64,000 bases of DNA from WTKD01 sp965243525 (lineage in GTDB: Bacteria > Spirochaetota > Spirochaetia > WTKD01): positions 558,001 to 622,000 of the forward strand of contig OZ251568.1 of NCBI GenBank assembly GCA_965243525.1, given 5' to 3'. Of the stretch, positions 15,403-24,940 are shown in pieces. A program made the position numbers and the translations under genes. The stretch's first letter is position 1. Each line of letters opens with the position of its first letter. The notes beneath the pieces were generated by a model that did not search any database, was not told where the DNA came from, and saw nothing but the letters and a program-made list of their open reading frames with translations.

Positions 15403-18342
15403 TTAGGTTATATAAAACTCTTGCGCCCGTTTTTTCAGCCTGATATACCAATAATGGTTTGAAGCAAGCGACATCCGAGCTTCGGATTCGTAGAGCTTTG
15501 AAAATCGCTCTTTGAACGTAGCCATTGCCTTGCTAAGCATCGTCTTGCCTGCAGAACCAGGGCTTCCGTTGACAATCAAGGCTTCTGATCCAAAAAAATT
15601 ACCCAGGCTCGCATAAGGAGAACCCGCTAATTCTGAACTGTATTCTTTACATAATGTGGTAATAGTTTCGCGGATATTTTCTGCCTGTCCAGCAAAGGCA
15701 ATGATCATCGCATGAAACATCTTGATATACATCGGATAGGCGCTTCCATATTCCGGAATAATACATTCAAAAAACGATTCTCCATGCATAGGATAAGACA
15801 GCAACCCAATTTTTTCACTATTTTCAAGATTATCAACAGTGACCTCCATCCAATTAAGGGCCGTGCTGTATTTTTCTTGCATAAAATAGGCTTCAGCTAA
15901 TACCAAACTGCGTTCTTTTGAATCTTGCACTCCATGTAACTGATTAATGCTCTCAGATGGCATTCCTTGATAGGCCAAACACCGGGCAATCCATACCGAA
16001 AACAGTTGCTGCACTGATGTATCATAATATGATTGCAAAATCGTATGGCGCTGTTCCAGGATGTCCTGCGCCTTTTTGTAATACCCCAATTCAAACAGAA
16101 ACCGAGCATGGAGAAACTGAAAATAAATCGCCCAATCATACTGCACACAGTCAAGCGCTTTTTGACACATGTCTTGTGCTAGATCGCCGCCAAGCTGCAA
16201 GCTACCGATGTGAAAACAAATCACACACCGGCATTGGCTGGCATAGGCATAGGTAGCAAAAAAATAAGTCTGCTGTACGATGTCCACTGCATACTGAAAA
16301 TAGCTTTCTGCCTCTTTATACCTCTTTTTTTGAACTGCGATACGCCCAAGAAGCAGGTGCGCACCCGCAACACAGCGATTGGTCCAAGGAGTGCGATGCT
16401 CAAGGGTTGCTCCAAGAATTTGTTTGATATGAACAACAGTATTTGCTGCATTTCCCTCGTGCAGGTGGAGTTTTGCAAGGACCAGCAAGCGCATAAGGTC
16501 AAGTTCATCACTTAATGCATCGATCTTTTGCTCTAATTTTTGTTCAATGGCAAAGAGGGACACTCCTTGTCGGAGCGAAAGCTTGTGCTCAACCATAATC
16601 AACGTTTGAATCAACGAAAGGAGAGCAGATGAAAACCCTTCAGTTTTTTTGCATGATTCAATAAAGGCATAAAAATCATGCAATTTTCGTCCACACTCTA
16701 AAAGAGAGATTCCGCAATACACTAATAGGTGTTTGCGTTGTTCTATCGTTAAGAAGTTCCAATGTTCACGTTTATGGTATCGCCAATCAACATACGATTC
16801 ATGCTGCACCATTTCCATATACGTAAGCGCAACGCGACGTTTTAATGAAGATTTTTGCTTGCCCAACGCAGATTCCAAATCATTCAACGAAAAAAATCGC
16901 ACGCTATAACATTCATTTTCGTGTTTATGAAGAATGCCAGTTTCATTCAAAACCCTCAACAGCGACAACAATTGCATTTGTCCCGATTGCTCCTTTTCAA
17001 AGATAGGCAGCAATCTATCGTGCACCGCGTGAGAACCCAAAACTCGAATAATAAACAGAATACGAAGAAATCGTTTCGGCATATGCGAAAGCAATTGTTT
17101 TGTATTTGAAGCATGTTTGGTTTTTGAATGAATCCACCCAAACTGTTGGAAATTTTTTTTGAGATATCGATACACGAGGTGTTGATTGTCTTTTTTATAT
17201 TTGGAAAGATTTTTCATCGCCTGATCTTGATCAGACACCTCAAAATGATACCAACGTATGTACAACCATGATTGGTGAGATTCTAATTGTCGAGAAGTAT
17301 GCCGTACGACCTGTACGTAATGGGTAGGATCCACTTGATCCAAAAATTCAAGAAAGAGTTTCTCAACGTTTGTCTCCCATTCATACATACCTCGGATATG
17401 ACAGACAAAAAAATTGGATCCATTTTTATTACGAATGGTTTGAATGCTTTCTTGAGCAATAGTACACAGGGTTCGATAGACATCTTTTGCCAAATGAAAT
17501 AACAAAAATTCTTTATCATTCTTGTTTTGTACGGCATCATCCTCTACATCATGCTGTTCGGGAGTTTCTGCCGGTTCATAATTGGCGATGTATTGGATTA
17601 GAGAATCATCCACCTCCGCCAAGGTTTGATCAGCTTCATTGGCATATCGATATACCAACATCGTAAATGTTCGAATAATAGTTAACTGATCGATGAGTAC
17701 GTCACAGTGCAGAGGTGAATAGTGGACATAGGGAATGGAAGAAAACACCTTGGAAACCACAAAATCCATTCCATCATCTTTTGATCCATAGACAATACCC
17801 ACTTTCCTCTGGGTGCTACTTGCACTAAGCCATCCCATCAGCACACGTCTTACATGGCTTATCAAAGTTTTTTGCGCAACATAGGTTTCAACGGGAACTT
17901 GCTGCAGGGAAGATTGAATTTCTTCAAGTTGATAAAATCCTTGTTCAGTCTTATTTGCAGTCACTTGCACCATTAAAGCAATGGTATTGGTAATCAACAC
18001 ACAATTTTTTTTCTTTGTTTTGATGACGACACCGATGTGATCTGAAGATGGATTATAGCTCCGGTCAATGTAGTAATCAAATACGGCAACATACCCATCA
18101 ATGAATCGCTCCCATTGCGAAAGGGTATATGCTATTTTTGTTGCAATATAGATAATCTGTTTTGGATCATGCATCATCTTCATCGCGATATTGAAAAACA
18201 AACAATCGTGCGACTGACCACCAGATTTAAAACTATACACCTGTAGTTGCTGCATCAGGTCTTGATAAAATCGCTGAAACCACACCTCTTTTAGGTGGAT
18301 ATTCTGAGTCAAGAAGGGTATATACAACGAAAAAAAGTACAT
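15403..18342 (-). CDS. large TPR protein resembling a STAND ATPase with lost ATP motifs
   Basis: I do not recognise a named family member, but the 979-residue protein has a STAND-like layout. Residues about 181-196 (VGIVYGSKDDGMDFVV) sit where a Walker A loop would be but lack GK[ST]. Residues about 309-322 sit where an acidic Walker B/DDLHW-type strand is expected and lack the acidic pair. A winged-helix-like region follows at about 430-510. The C-terminal 450 residues are helical with TPR-like units (KKRYKEAESYFQYAVD, LGYYKKAQDILEQ). No signal peptide, so cytoplasmic. It lies between a secreted protein gene and the tRNA/secE unit. A regulatory or scaffold role is inference. The start at 18342 has only a weak AAAAGA upstream. 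Confidence 0.7.
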   Translation of the reverse strand: MYFFSLYIPFLTQNIHLKEVWFQRFYQDLMQQLQVYSFKSGGQSHDCLFFNIAMKMMHDPKQIIYIATKIAYTLSQWERFIDGYVAVFDYYIDRSYNPSSDHIGVVIKTKKKNCVLITNTIALMVQVTANKTEQGFYQLEEIQSSLQQVPVETYVAQKTLISHVRRVLMGWLSASSTQRKVGIVYGSKDDGMDFVVSKVFSSIPYVHYSPLHCDVLIDQLTIIRTFTMLVYRYANEADQTLAEVDDSLIQYIANYEPAETPEQHDVEDDAVQNKNDKEFLLFHLAKDVYRTLCTIAQESIQTIRNKNGSNFFVCHIRGMYEWETNVEKLFLEFLDQVDPTHYVQVVRHTSRQLESHQSWLYIRWYHFEVSDQDQAMKNLSKYKKDNQHLVYRYLKKNFQQFGWIHSKTKHASNTKQLLSHMPKRFLRILFIIRVLGSHAVHDRLLPIFEKEQSGQMQLLSLLRVLNETGILHKHENECYSVRFFSLNDLESALGKQKSSLKRRVALTYMEMVQHESYVDWRYHKREHWNFLTIEQRKHLLVYCGISLLECGRKLHDFYAFIESCKKTEGFSSALLSLIQTLIMVEHKLSLRQGVSLFAIEQKLEQKIDALSDELDLMRLLVLAKLHLHEGNAANTVVHIKQILGATLEHRTPWTNRCVAGAHLLLGRIAVQKKRYKEAESYFQYAVDIVQQTYFFATYAYASQCRCVICFHIGSLQLGGDLAQDMCQKALDCVQYDWAIYFQFLHARFLFELGYYKKAQDILEQRHTILQSYYDTSVQQLFSVWIARCLAYQGMPSESINQLHGVQDSKERSLVLAEAYFMQEKYSTALNWMEVTVDNLENSEKIGLLSYPMHGESFFECIIPEYGSAYPMYIKMFHAMIIAFAGQAENIRETITTLCKEYSSELAGSPYASLGNFFGSEALIVNGSPGSAGKTMLSKAMATFKERFSKLYESEARMSLASNHYWYIRLKKRAQEFYIT

Positions 18343-18453
18343 GTCTTTTTAAATTACGGTGGTCATGTGGGTATAACTTAACTACAACAACTATCTCATC
18401 TGCATCTGTACAGAATGCGGTCAGAAATCACGCTTGTCAGCCTATTCTTCATC

Positions 18454-19050
18454 TCACTGATCAGCAGATCGCAGATCATCTTCTTGATGGGTGACATCAT
18501 ACGTAAAGGGCATGAAACTCGTGCTGCCAAGTATATCTTCTATGCGCCATTGTCCATCGTGGCGAACTATTTGGAGCGTATACAATGCATGGACATCACC
18601 TGCTATCAACCGCAACGGAACAAACCACTGCTGTTCAACAGAAGATATCATGCCAATTCTCAACACAAAATTACTTGGGGCATCTGCAAAGGGCTCCAAA
18701 TACCAGGAGAGAAGATCTGCAGCGTCTTCAAGGAGGGTCGTTTTTAAGGTTGTCCAATCACCATCACGATAGACATCCTTTAGCCCCCTACTGAAGGTTC
18801 CTACCATACGTATAATATCACGTTCATTACGTACCGTTGTGCGCACGTCCTGCACAGGACCTAAAAAATAATCAATAGGCAGTGCCGGCAACTGCGACCT
18901 GAATTTTCCATTTTCTTCAATATAATCGCCCTGTATGCGATATTGACTATTATCTATCAGTGAGCTTGATTCTTTGGATGATCCATCTTGCCCATACATA
19001 TACATCTGTGCACTTATAGCAACAAAACAAAAAAGTATATATCGCTTCAC
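18454..19050 (-). CDS. secreted protein of unknown function
   Basis: A 198-residue protein with a signal peptide (MKRYILFCFVAISAQMYMYGQ, probable cleavage before Q or D). The mature part is a compact alpha/beta domain ending in YTLQIVRHDGQWRIEDILG, the kind of pattern seen at the end of NTF2-like or 'SnoaL-like' periplasmic domains, but I cannot assign it. It uses a GTG start with no clear Shine-Dalgarno. A 111-bp gap with no gene and no visible terminator separates it from the large TPR gene downstream on the same strand. Confidence 0.75.
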   Translation of the reverse strand: MKRYILFCFVAISAQMYMYGQDGSSKESSSLIDNSQYRIQGDYIEENGKFRSQLPALPIDYFLGPVQDVRTTVRNERDIIRMVGTFSRGLKDVYRDGDWTTLKTTLLEDAADLLSWYLEPFADAPSNFVLRIGMISSVEQQWFVPLRLIAGDVHALYTLQIVRHDGQWRIEDILGSTSFMPFTYDVTHQEDDLRSADQ

Positions 19051-19113
19051 AAGTAAGAATATCGTAAAATGTGATAAATAACTATAAGAACGTGTAATTA
19101 CGTAGGAAGGAAA

Positions 19114-19293
19114 ATGAAAATGAGCTACATATTACATCCAATTGATGGAAAAAGGCTAAATCTTCCCAGATTGCACACCGGTTATAGCTTTTTCTTGAAT
19201 TTCTTGAATATAGGTGCAGTATTTCCGATGATTATAGTGTTACATGTAGATACAAAATTAATTCGACTTCTTTGTCTTTTGTATCAATGGTGA
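19114..19293 (+). CDS. small ORF, 59 residues, hydrophobic centre
   Basis: The 250-bp gap before the outer-membrane protein gene contains a complete 59-codon frame from ATG at 19114 to TGA at 19291-19293. It is preceded by AGGAAGG (19104-19110), the best ribosome-binding site in the region. A second in-frame ATG at 19120 has the better 9-nt spacing. The peptide has a polar N-terminus (ILHPIDGKRLNLPRL) and a hydrophobic stretch (SFFLNFLNIGAVFPMIIVL) that could span a membrane. The stop lies 7 bp before the next ATG, so translation may be coupled. The GYSFFLNFL...FP pattern vaguely resembles small two-helix membrane proteins; this is only a suggestion. Confidence 0.5.
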   Translation: MKMSYILHPIDGKRLNLPRLHTGYSFFLNFLNIGAVFPMIIVLHVDTKLIRLLCLLYQW

Positions 19294-19300
19294 TTAATAT

Positions 19301-20848
19301 ATGTTTGTGAAACAGCATCTACTTTTAGTTCTCTTGACGATCTCAATGGCGGCTCATGCACAGATTGTGTCTGGAACAGACACTCCATCCAGTGCTGCCG
19401 TACAAGAATATTACTACAAACAATCTGAAGCAAATAGCCCATTTCATGGCAGCAGTTACTACACTTCGCCAAATTACAAACAGGGATTCCATGTAGATTT
19501 AGGCATTGGGTATTCGAGCAGTACCGATTTGCTTAGCACTGCTCCTGCAACGATTAACTATCAAACATTTCGATTCCAACTTCAGTATACTACGCATAAC
19601 AAATTTTCCATTATTCTAGACGCTCAATTCCGCATAGCGTTCACCCTCACGACAGATCCAGATATATATTTTTCAACAGATGAATGGGTTATGAAAACTA
19701 CTGATACGCCAAATGACATACTCAGTAAATACCTCCCCATTATACAGATGCGTTATGGCAATCCATCTGACGACGTCTATTTTCAGTTGGGGTTTCTGTC
19801 TGACATCACCCTAGGTAATGGATTTTTGGTGCAAGATTATTCAAACAGTTTGGACATTATCAATCGGCGTATTTCTGGTATTTTTACTCGTGTAGATGCG
19901 CGAGCCTTTGATTTTCCCTATGTAGGCGTTGAATTACTCTTCGGAGACATCGCTCAACTAGACACCTTTGTTACACGCCTGTTCTTTCGACCTCTTTATT
20001 TTTTGCAGAATTCATATTTTCATGAAATGATTGTTGGCGTTTCGTTTGGAATGAATCGAAATGAATTTTCTTCACTCGATGGTGATCTATTTTCAGGGAT
20101 TCGTGGTGGTGACATCACCTATATCGCGGGGGGTGACCTGTTATTGCCAGTTATTGCAAACAAAAACCTGCAAATTGAAGTGCAAGCTGATTATCTTTGG
20201 CAAGGAGATTCAAATAACGCCGCTCGTGCGGGAGCACGTTGGAAAATTTTTAATTTTTTCATATTGCATACAAATTTTGTCTATCTTAGCGGAAGAAGTT
20301 ATGCAAACTATTTTGATAGAAATTTTCAGCAAACAGGTATCGAACAATCAATACGTGCGGGAACTTTACTCAATGATCCACAACGTAATGGATACTTCTG
20401 GGAAGCTTATGCAACACTTTCATTCTTCAACGATGGTCTTCAATTTGGTGGATTCGCAAGAGCCCCCTTCCTTTTTGACACTGCAACATTGAATCAAGCA
20501 GGAGGCATCACTGCTGGATTTAATCTGCGAATCATTGAAGGGCGAATCAAGGCATTACAGGGGCTTTCTCTATCGCTTCACTACGTAAAAAACAATATTT
20601 ATGGTATGGATGATCTCGCATCAATTACAGATGCCTTCATTGGAGGAAAACTTGGCATACAAGCCCGTGGTATTCGTATAGAGATTCTTGCAGAACTACG
20701 ACCACGCTATCAGATACTCCCCGAATTGCTGCAAATACATGCTGGGAATCTTGCTCAAATAGGACTGGATCCCACCCGTGCTGCTGACTACACCGCACTT
20801 CCGGAATATTCAGTTTATATGGGCATACTAGGAGCAATTTCATTTTGA
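19301..20848 (+). CDS. outer-membrane beta-barrel protein
   Basis: The 515-residue protein has a signal peptide (cleavage after AHA, before QIVSG) and then alternating polar/hydrophobic strands rich in aromatic residues, ending in a terminal phenylalanine (GILGAISF), the usual recognition signal of Bam-inserted barrels. No known transporter signature is seen. A segment GFLSDITLGNGFLV is also found in the next gene (GVLEPIYVGNGSLV), so the two barrels are probably paralogues. The ATG has only a GGTGAT upstream. Its stop overlaps the next start (TTGA). Confidence 0.8.
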   Translation: MFVKQHLLLVLLTISMAAHAQIVSGTDTPSSAAVQEYYYKQSEANSPFHGSSYYTSPNYKQGFHVDLGIGYSSSTDLLSTAPATINYQTFRFQLQYTTHNKFSIILDAQFRIAFTLTTDPDIYFSTDEWVMKTTDTPNDILSKYLPIIQMRYGNPSDDVYFQLGFLSDITLGNGFLVQDYSNSLDIINRRISGIFTRVDARAFDFPYVGVELLFGDIAQLDTFVTRLFFRPLYFLQNSYFHEMIVGVSFGMNRNEFSSLDGDLFSGIRGGDITYIAGGDLLLPVIANKNLQIEVQADYLWQGDSNNAARAGARWKIFNFFILHTNFVYLSGRSYANYFDRNFQQTGIEQSIRAGTLLNDPQRNGYFWEAYATLSFFNDGLQFGGFARAPFLFDTATLNQAGGITAGFNLRIIEGRIKALQGLSLSLHYVKNNIYGMDDLASITDAFIGGKLGIQARGIRIEILAELRPRYQILPELLQIHAGNLAQIGLDPTRAADYTALPEYSVYMGILGAISF

Positions 20849-23064
20849 AGAAACTAGCCCTGATCCTCACCGTCTATTGCTTTTTATCTGGCGAACAACT
20901 CTTTGCACAGTATTTCATTCAATATGCCAACAACCAAGAAGAAGTATCATTAATGCAACAGGGGATTTTCGAATCTCCCATACAAAATGGTGTACCGGTG
21001 CTTGCATCCGATGTACTACGCACGCGTAATTCACAAGTGGAATTTCTTCCCATCGATCAGCAAGCTGCTCTGGTTATCAATGAAGACACTGAGTTTTCCA
21101 TTCCTGCTATAGATTCTCTTGCCGGACAAAATAACCCCTATGCCATTGCATTATCTGAGGGAAAGATTCGTGCAATTGTTAGTCCAGGAACAACGCCAAT
21201 ACAGGTTAACCTTGGAACTACCCAGATAAGAGCACAGTCAGGAGAATTTATCGCTGCATACAATGCTGATAAAAGCATAGAAATAACAGCTTATTATGGT
21301 GAAATATTTGTAACCGATGCTACGAACAATATCGCTACAACAGTGCCCGCTCAAAGCGCGTTGATAATTAGAAATGGAGTCGCACAATCTATAGGACAAA
21401 GTACCGATCAATTGGTAGAAAAGACCAATGAATTGCCCTTCTATGCAATTCCTATTGCGAAAATGCCGGGATACCAACAAACACTCCCTCCAGAACTCAT
21501 CGATAACAAAGAAATAAGAATGGTCAACAAACAAGACCTTGGCGACGAGTTCGACGTCTCTCAGTATGTACCTAATCTCTCAGATACATTTGGTCTTACG
21601 ATGAATGTGGGAGCTTTAACAATTGGTGAACATTCTTATGGATTCGCCACCGTGCAACCAACTCTAAATTTTGAAAGTTTTCGAGCTGCTTTTAATATTG
21701 GTGCAGGAATTCGCACCGGGGCAGTAATATATGAAAACGATGAATTCAACATGGAGAGTGTCTATCGTCCGAGAGGTAATTTCGAATGGGATTTCGGGAC
21801 CACGTATTTTGCCGAAGGCGATACCTTAAACGGGGTGTTCGATGTTATCAACGACGTTCTCTTAAAGATACATGTCCTAGAAATATTTGATGTATACGAT
21901 CCATTCTATATGCGCATAGGTGTGTTAGAGCCGATCTATGTGGGTAACGGAAGTCTTGTATTTGGCTTTACCAATACACCTGATTATCCTGCCGGGCGTC
22001 AATCAGGATTATACTTAAGTACAACTACCGAGCGTATAGAATTTTCGGTGTTTGCCGAATCAATCACTCCCTTTTCACTCTATGGCGGGAGATTTGCATT
22101 TCAATCAACCCGAAAGGCTTCTTCTCTGAAAATAGGATTAACCGTTATTGCTGATTTTGGATTAAGCAGGGTAATAATGGGCGTTCCAGAAGGAACACCT
22201 GCCGATTTTATCAATCCAGCTAACCCCATCTTAGAATATCAAATTGCAAGAGTACTTAGTCAAGGATATCTTGCAAGCGGAATTGATTTCCAACTTCCAA
22301 TTATATTTCCTAATTCCTCTGTTTTCAACCTTACCATAGAAGGCAATCTCCTGTTTCCGTTTTCATATGATGGATTCACTTTTGATTTTGCAAGCAATTC
22401 AATTTGGGATCCCACAACGAAATCCACCCCAGGATTATCGGGACTCGTCGGTTTTTCAGGAGAAGCTACCATCAACAATAACTTTATATTGAGTTATCTC
22501 GCATCCTTTCAATACTTGGGGAGCATCGCATTACCACACATAATCACCAATGATTACGATAGAAATCGATTATTTCTGGTAAAAAACTTTATGAGACTGA
22601 ACTTTGTTGATGATGGAATCGCGTCACAAGATCATTTAACTGCCATTGGTTCTTATAGTTTTGGATTTGGATTTAACCTAAGACTCCAATCGAAACTTGG
22701 CTTTTCTGTGGCTGCCAGTTATTTCCTCCCTGCAACCATTCAGAACGGCGGATTAAACATAGATGGAAATCATGAACTCACCCTCAACATAGACGTTGCT
22801 CCTGATTCTTGGCCAGTTGGAATAACTGTGTATTCAAACTTTTACGATGTGCTTGGTGTTTTTTCTGGAAGCGTTCCATTCTTTTCTGAATATACCGATA
22901 TGGGAGCCTCGATTACTATTGACCCATATCCATACTTGTCCTTCGAGGTTCGTGGAGGCGTTACGCTACTTGAACAACTCGATGGACATTACGAAATAGA
23001 CACCGCTACTGGTCAATTTGTTACCGGTGGCTCGCTTCTTTTCCTTATTACGCTACGTATTTAG
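20845..23064 (+). CDS. FecR-domain protein with C-terminal beta-barrel-like region
   Basis: The 739-residue protein starts with TTG overlapping the previous stop and has AGGAG 10 nt upstream. After a signal peptide (cleavage after LFA, before QYF) comes a FecR-like domain, about residues 50-185: LRTRNSQVEFLP, INEDTEFSIP, GKIRAIVSPG, YYGEIFVTD. The remaining 500 residues look like a barrel sharing the GNG-LV segment with the upstream gene. FecR domains usually sense or bind in the periplasm; here there is no sigma/anti-sigma partner nearby, so a structural or peptidoglycan/ligand-binding role is possible. Function unknown. Confidence 0.78.
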   Translation: MKKLALILTVYCFLSGEQLFAQYFIQYANNQEEVSLMQQGIFESPIQNGVPVLASDVLRTRNSQVEFLPIDQQAALVINEDTEFSIPAIDSLAGQNNPYAIALSEGKIRAIVSPGTTPIQVNLGTTQIRAQSGEFIAAYNADKSIEITAYYGEIFVTDATNNIATTVPAQSALIIRNGVAQSIGQSTDQLVEKTNELPFYAIPIAKMPGYQQTLPPELIDNKEIRMVNKQDLGDEFDVSQYVPNLSDTFGLTMNVGALTIGEHSYGFATVQPTLNFESFRAAFNIGAGIRTGAVIYENDEFNMESVYRPRGNFEWDFGTTYFAEGDTLNGVFDVINDVLLKIHVLEIFDVYDPFYMRIGVLEPIYVGNGSLVFGFTNTPDYPAGRQSGLYLSTTTERIEFSVFAESITPFSLYGGRFAFQSTRKASSLKIGLTVIADFGLSRVIMGVPEGTPADFINPANPILEYQIARVLSQGYLASGIDFQLPIIFPNSSVFNLTIEGNLLFPFSYDGFTFDFASNSIWDPTTKSTPGLSGLVGFSGEATINNNFILSYLASFQYLGSIALPHIITNDYDRNRLFLVKNFMRLNFVDDGIASQDHLTAIGSYSFGFGFNLRLQSKLGFSVAASYFLPATIQNGGLNIDGNHELTLNIDVAPDSWPVGITVYSNFYDVLGVFSGSVPFFSEYTDMGASITIDPYPYLSFEVRGGVTLLEQLDGHYEIDTATGQFVTGGSLLFLITLRI

Positions 23065-23072
23065 AATAGACC

Positions 23073-24914
23073 ATGCCTAGCATTCAAAAACTCAGCAGCC
23101 TTGTGCAACAAATGTTGGCAGCAGGGGAAGTTATCGACTATCCAGCGTCGGTACTCCGTGAATTGCTCGACAATGCGATTGACGCAAAAGCGAACTACAT
23201 CATGGTTACGCTAGAACAAGGTGGCCTTAGTTCCATAACTGTACGCGACAACGGGAATGGCATGGAGAAATCAGACCTTCGCGTGGCTTGCAAGGCACAT
23301 TATACTTCAAAATTAAAACACATCGATGATCTCAACACCTTGCTATCTCTTGGATTTCGAGGAGAGGCATTGTCTTCAATTTCAAGTGTAAGCAAAACAG
23401 TTATTCAAAGTGGTATTTCAGAACATTCGCCAGGGCATAGTATCACTGTTCACAACGGAAAAACAGTAAAAGAATCTGAGACCGCTCCTGTTCACGGAAC
23501 CGTAGTCACCGTTAGCGAGCTATTTCATGCAATTCCTGCGCGAAGAAAATTTCTCCGCAAGGCCACGTCAGAGCAACGCCAATGTAAACAAGTGTTTTTA
23601 GATAAGGCTTGCGCTCATCCAAACATTCAATTTTCATTGTATGCAAACGGAAAACAGGTATTTAATTTTATTCCGAGCACCCTTGAAAAACGAGTAGCAC
23701 TGAGCGCTAGAAAATCGGAAGCTGAATTTTTCACAGTTCACGTTGAAGATACATGGTTTCAAGCACATATCCTTACATCTTTTCCCACTACTTTTAGAAA
23801 AGATCGCAATCAAATTCATATCTTCATCAACAATCGCCGGATAAGCTATTTTAGCCTAAGTCAGGCCATCGAATACGCTGCCCGATCAGTCATTCCCGGC
23901 GGGTTGTTTCCGTATGCACGAGTTTTTCTTTCCGTGGATTCATCCATGGTAGATGTCAATGTGCACCCTGCAAAACGGGAAGTCAAGATAAAGAACATCC
24001 AATACCTCCACCATCAGATAACAACCGCAGTGCGACGAGCATACGATGCTCGAGTTGGACTAGTACTCCCCCCTCCTCCATCATTTGAGAAAGAGCTTGG
24101 AGTAGCTGATGTACAGCCTGGACAAGACAGTTCGATTCCTAGACCAATACCACAGCCCTTGCCTCATAAGGATTCCTCCACCACAAACTCAACTAGGCAT
24201 CACAACCCTGCACCCAATACAACAATAAAAAAATCATCAGTTTTGAATCATAGGAACTCTGTGCTAGCAAAAGAACATCTATATCCAGGAACATCGAACA
24301 TGGCTCATGCTCGTGATCACCACCTTCCTATACGTCATTATGATTATCCACCCAAGCTGCAAAAAAAGACGGTATATCTCATGCAGCTCCACAAAAAATA
24401 CCTCGTATGTCTCATTGAAGATCAACTCACGATTATTGATCAACATGCAGCACACGAGCGCCTTCTATACAATGAATTCAGAGCGTCGAAAGAAACACAA
24501 CCTTTGAGCATCCCTCTTGAAATCTCCACAACGGAAGAAGAATTTGCCTATATCGAATCGATTCATTCTGTATTAGAACAGCTTCACATCCATGTTGAAC
24601 GACGAGAAAAGACATGGGTTCTTGTTTCTGTTCCAGTGATCCTCGCAGAATCTGCCCATACCATATCTGAAAACCTTCCACACATATCATTGCAGCAATA
24701 CATGACAACGTTGTATGCGCAACTGGCCTGCAAAAGAGCCATCAAGGCTGGTGAAACCATTGCCCCAAAACAAGCACAATCCTTAATCGATGCTATCGTA
24801 GACTGCGGTGACAAGCGCTGTCCCCATGGTCGCCCTCTGCTCATTTCGCTGCCTGAAGCTGAACTCGACAGAAAACTTGGCCGCTGCCTAACCAATGCAT
24901 TGATGCACAAGTGA
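23073..24914 (+). CDS. mutL: DNA mismatch repair protein MutL
   Basis: The 613-residue protein has the GHKL ATPase motifs ELLDNAIDAKAN, DNGNGM and GFRGEALSSI in the N-terminal third, a low-complexity linker (about 335-430, rich in P, S, N, H), and a C-terminal domain with nuclease-type motifs DQHAAHER, ACKRAIKAGE and CPHGRP. It would act with MutS in mismatch repair as a latent nicking endonuclease. In the DQHA motif the final conserved glutamate is shifted by one residue (RLLYNE). It starts 8 bp after the FecR-barrel gene. MutS is not in the window. Confidence 0.95.
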   Translation: MPSIQKLSSLVQQMLAAGEVIDYPASVLRELLDNAIDAKANYIMVTLEQGGLSSITVRDNGNGMEKSDLRVACKAHYTSKLKHIDDLNTLLSLGFRGEALSSISSVSKTVIQSGISEHSPGHSITVHNGKTVKESETAPVHGTVVTVSELFHAIPARRKFLRKATSEQRQCKQVFLDKACAHPNIQFSLYANGKQVFNFIPSTLEKRVALSARKSEAEFFTVHVEDTWFQAHILTSFPTTFRKDRNQIHIFINNRRISYFSLSQAIEYAARSVIPGGLFPYARVFLSVDSSMVDVNVHPAKREVKIKNIQYLHHQITTAVRRAYDARVGLVLPPPPSFEKELGVADVQPGQDSSIPRPIPQPLPHKDSSTTNSTRHHNPAPNTTIKKSSVLNHRNSVLAKEHLYPGTSNMAHARDHHLPIRHYDYPPKLQKKTVYLMQLHKKYLVCLIEDQLTIIDQHAAHERLLYNEFRASKETQPLSIPLEISTTEEEFAYIESIHSVLEQLHIHVERREKTWVLVSVPVILAESAHTISENLPHISLQQYMTTLYAQLACKRAIKAGETIAPKQAQSLIDAIVDCGDKRCPHGRPLLISLPEAELDRKLGRCLTNALMHK

Positions 24915-24940
24915 TATTTTGCTAAATTTATACATTGTTC

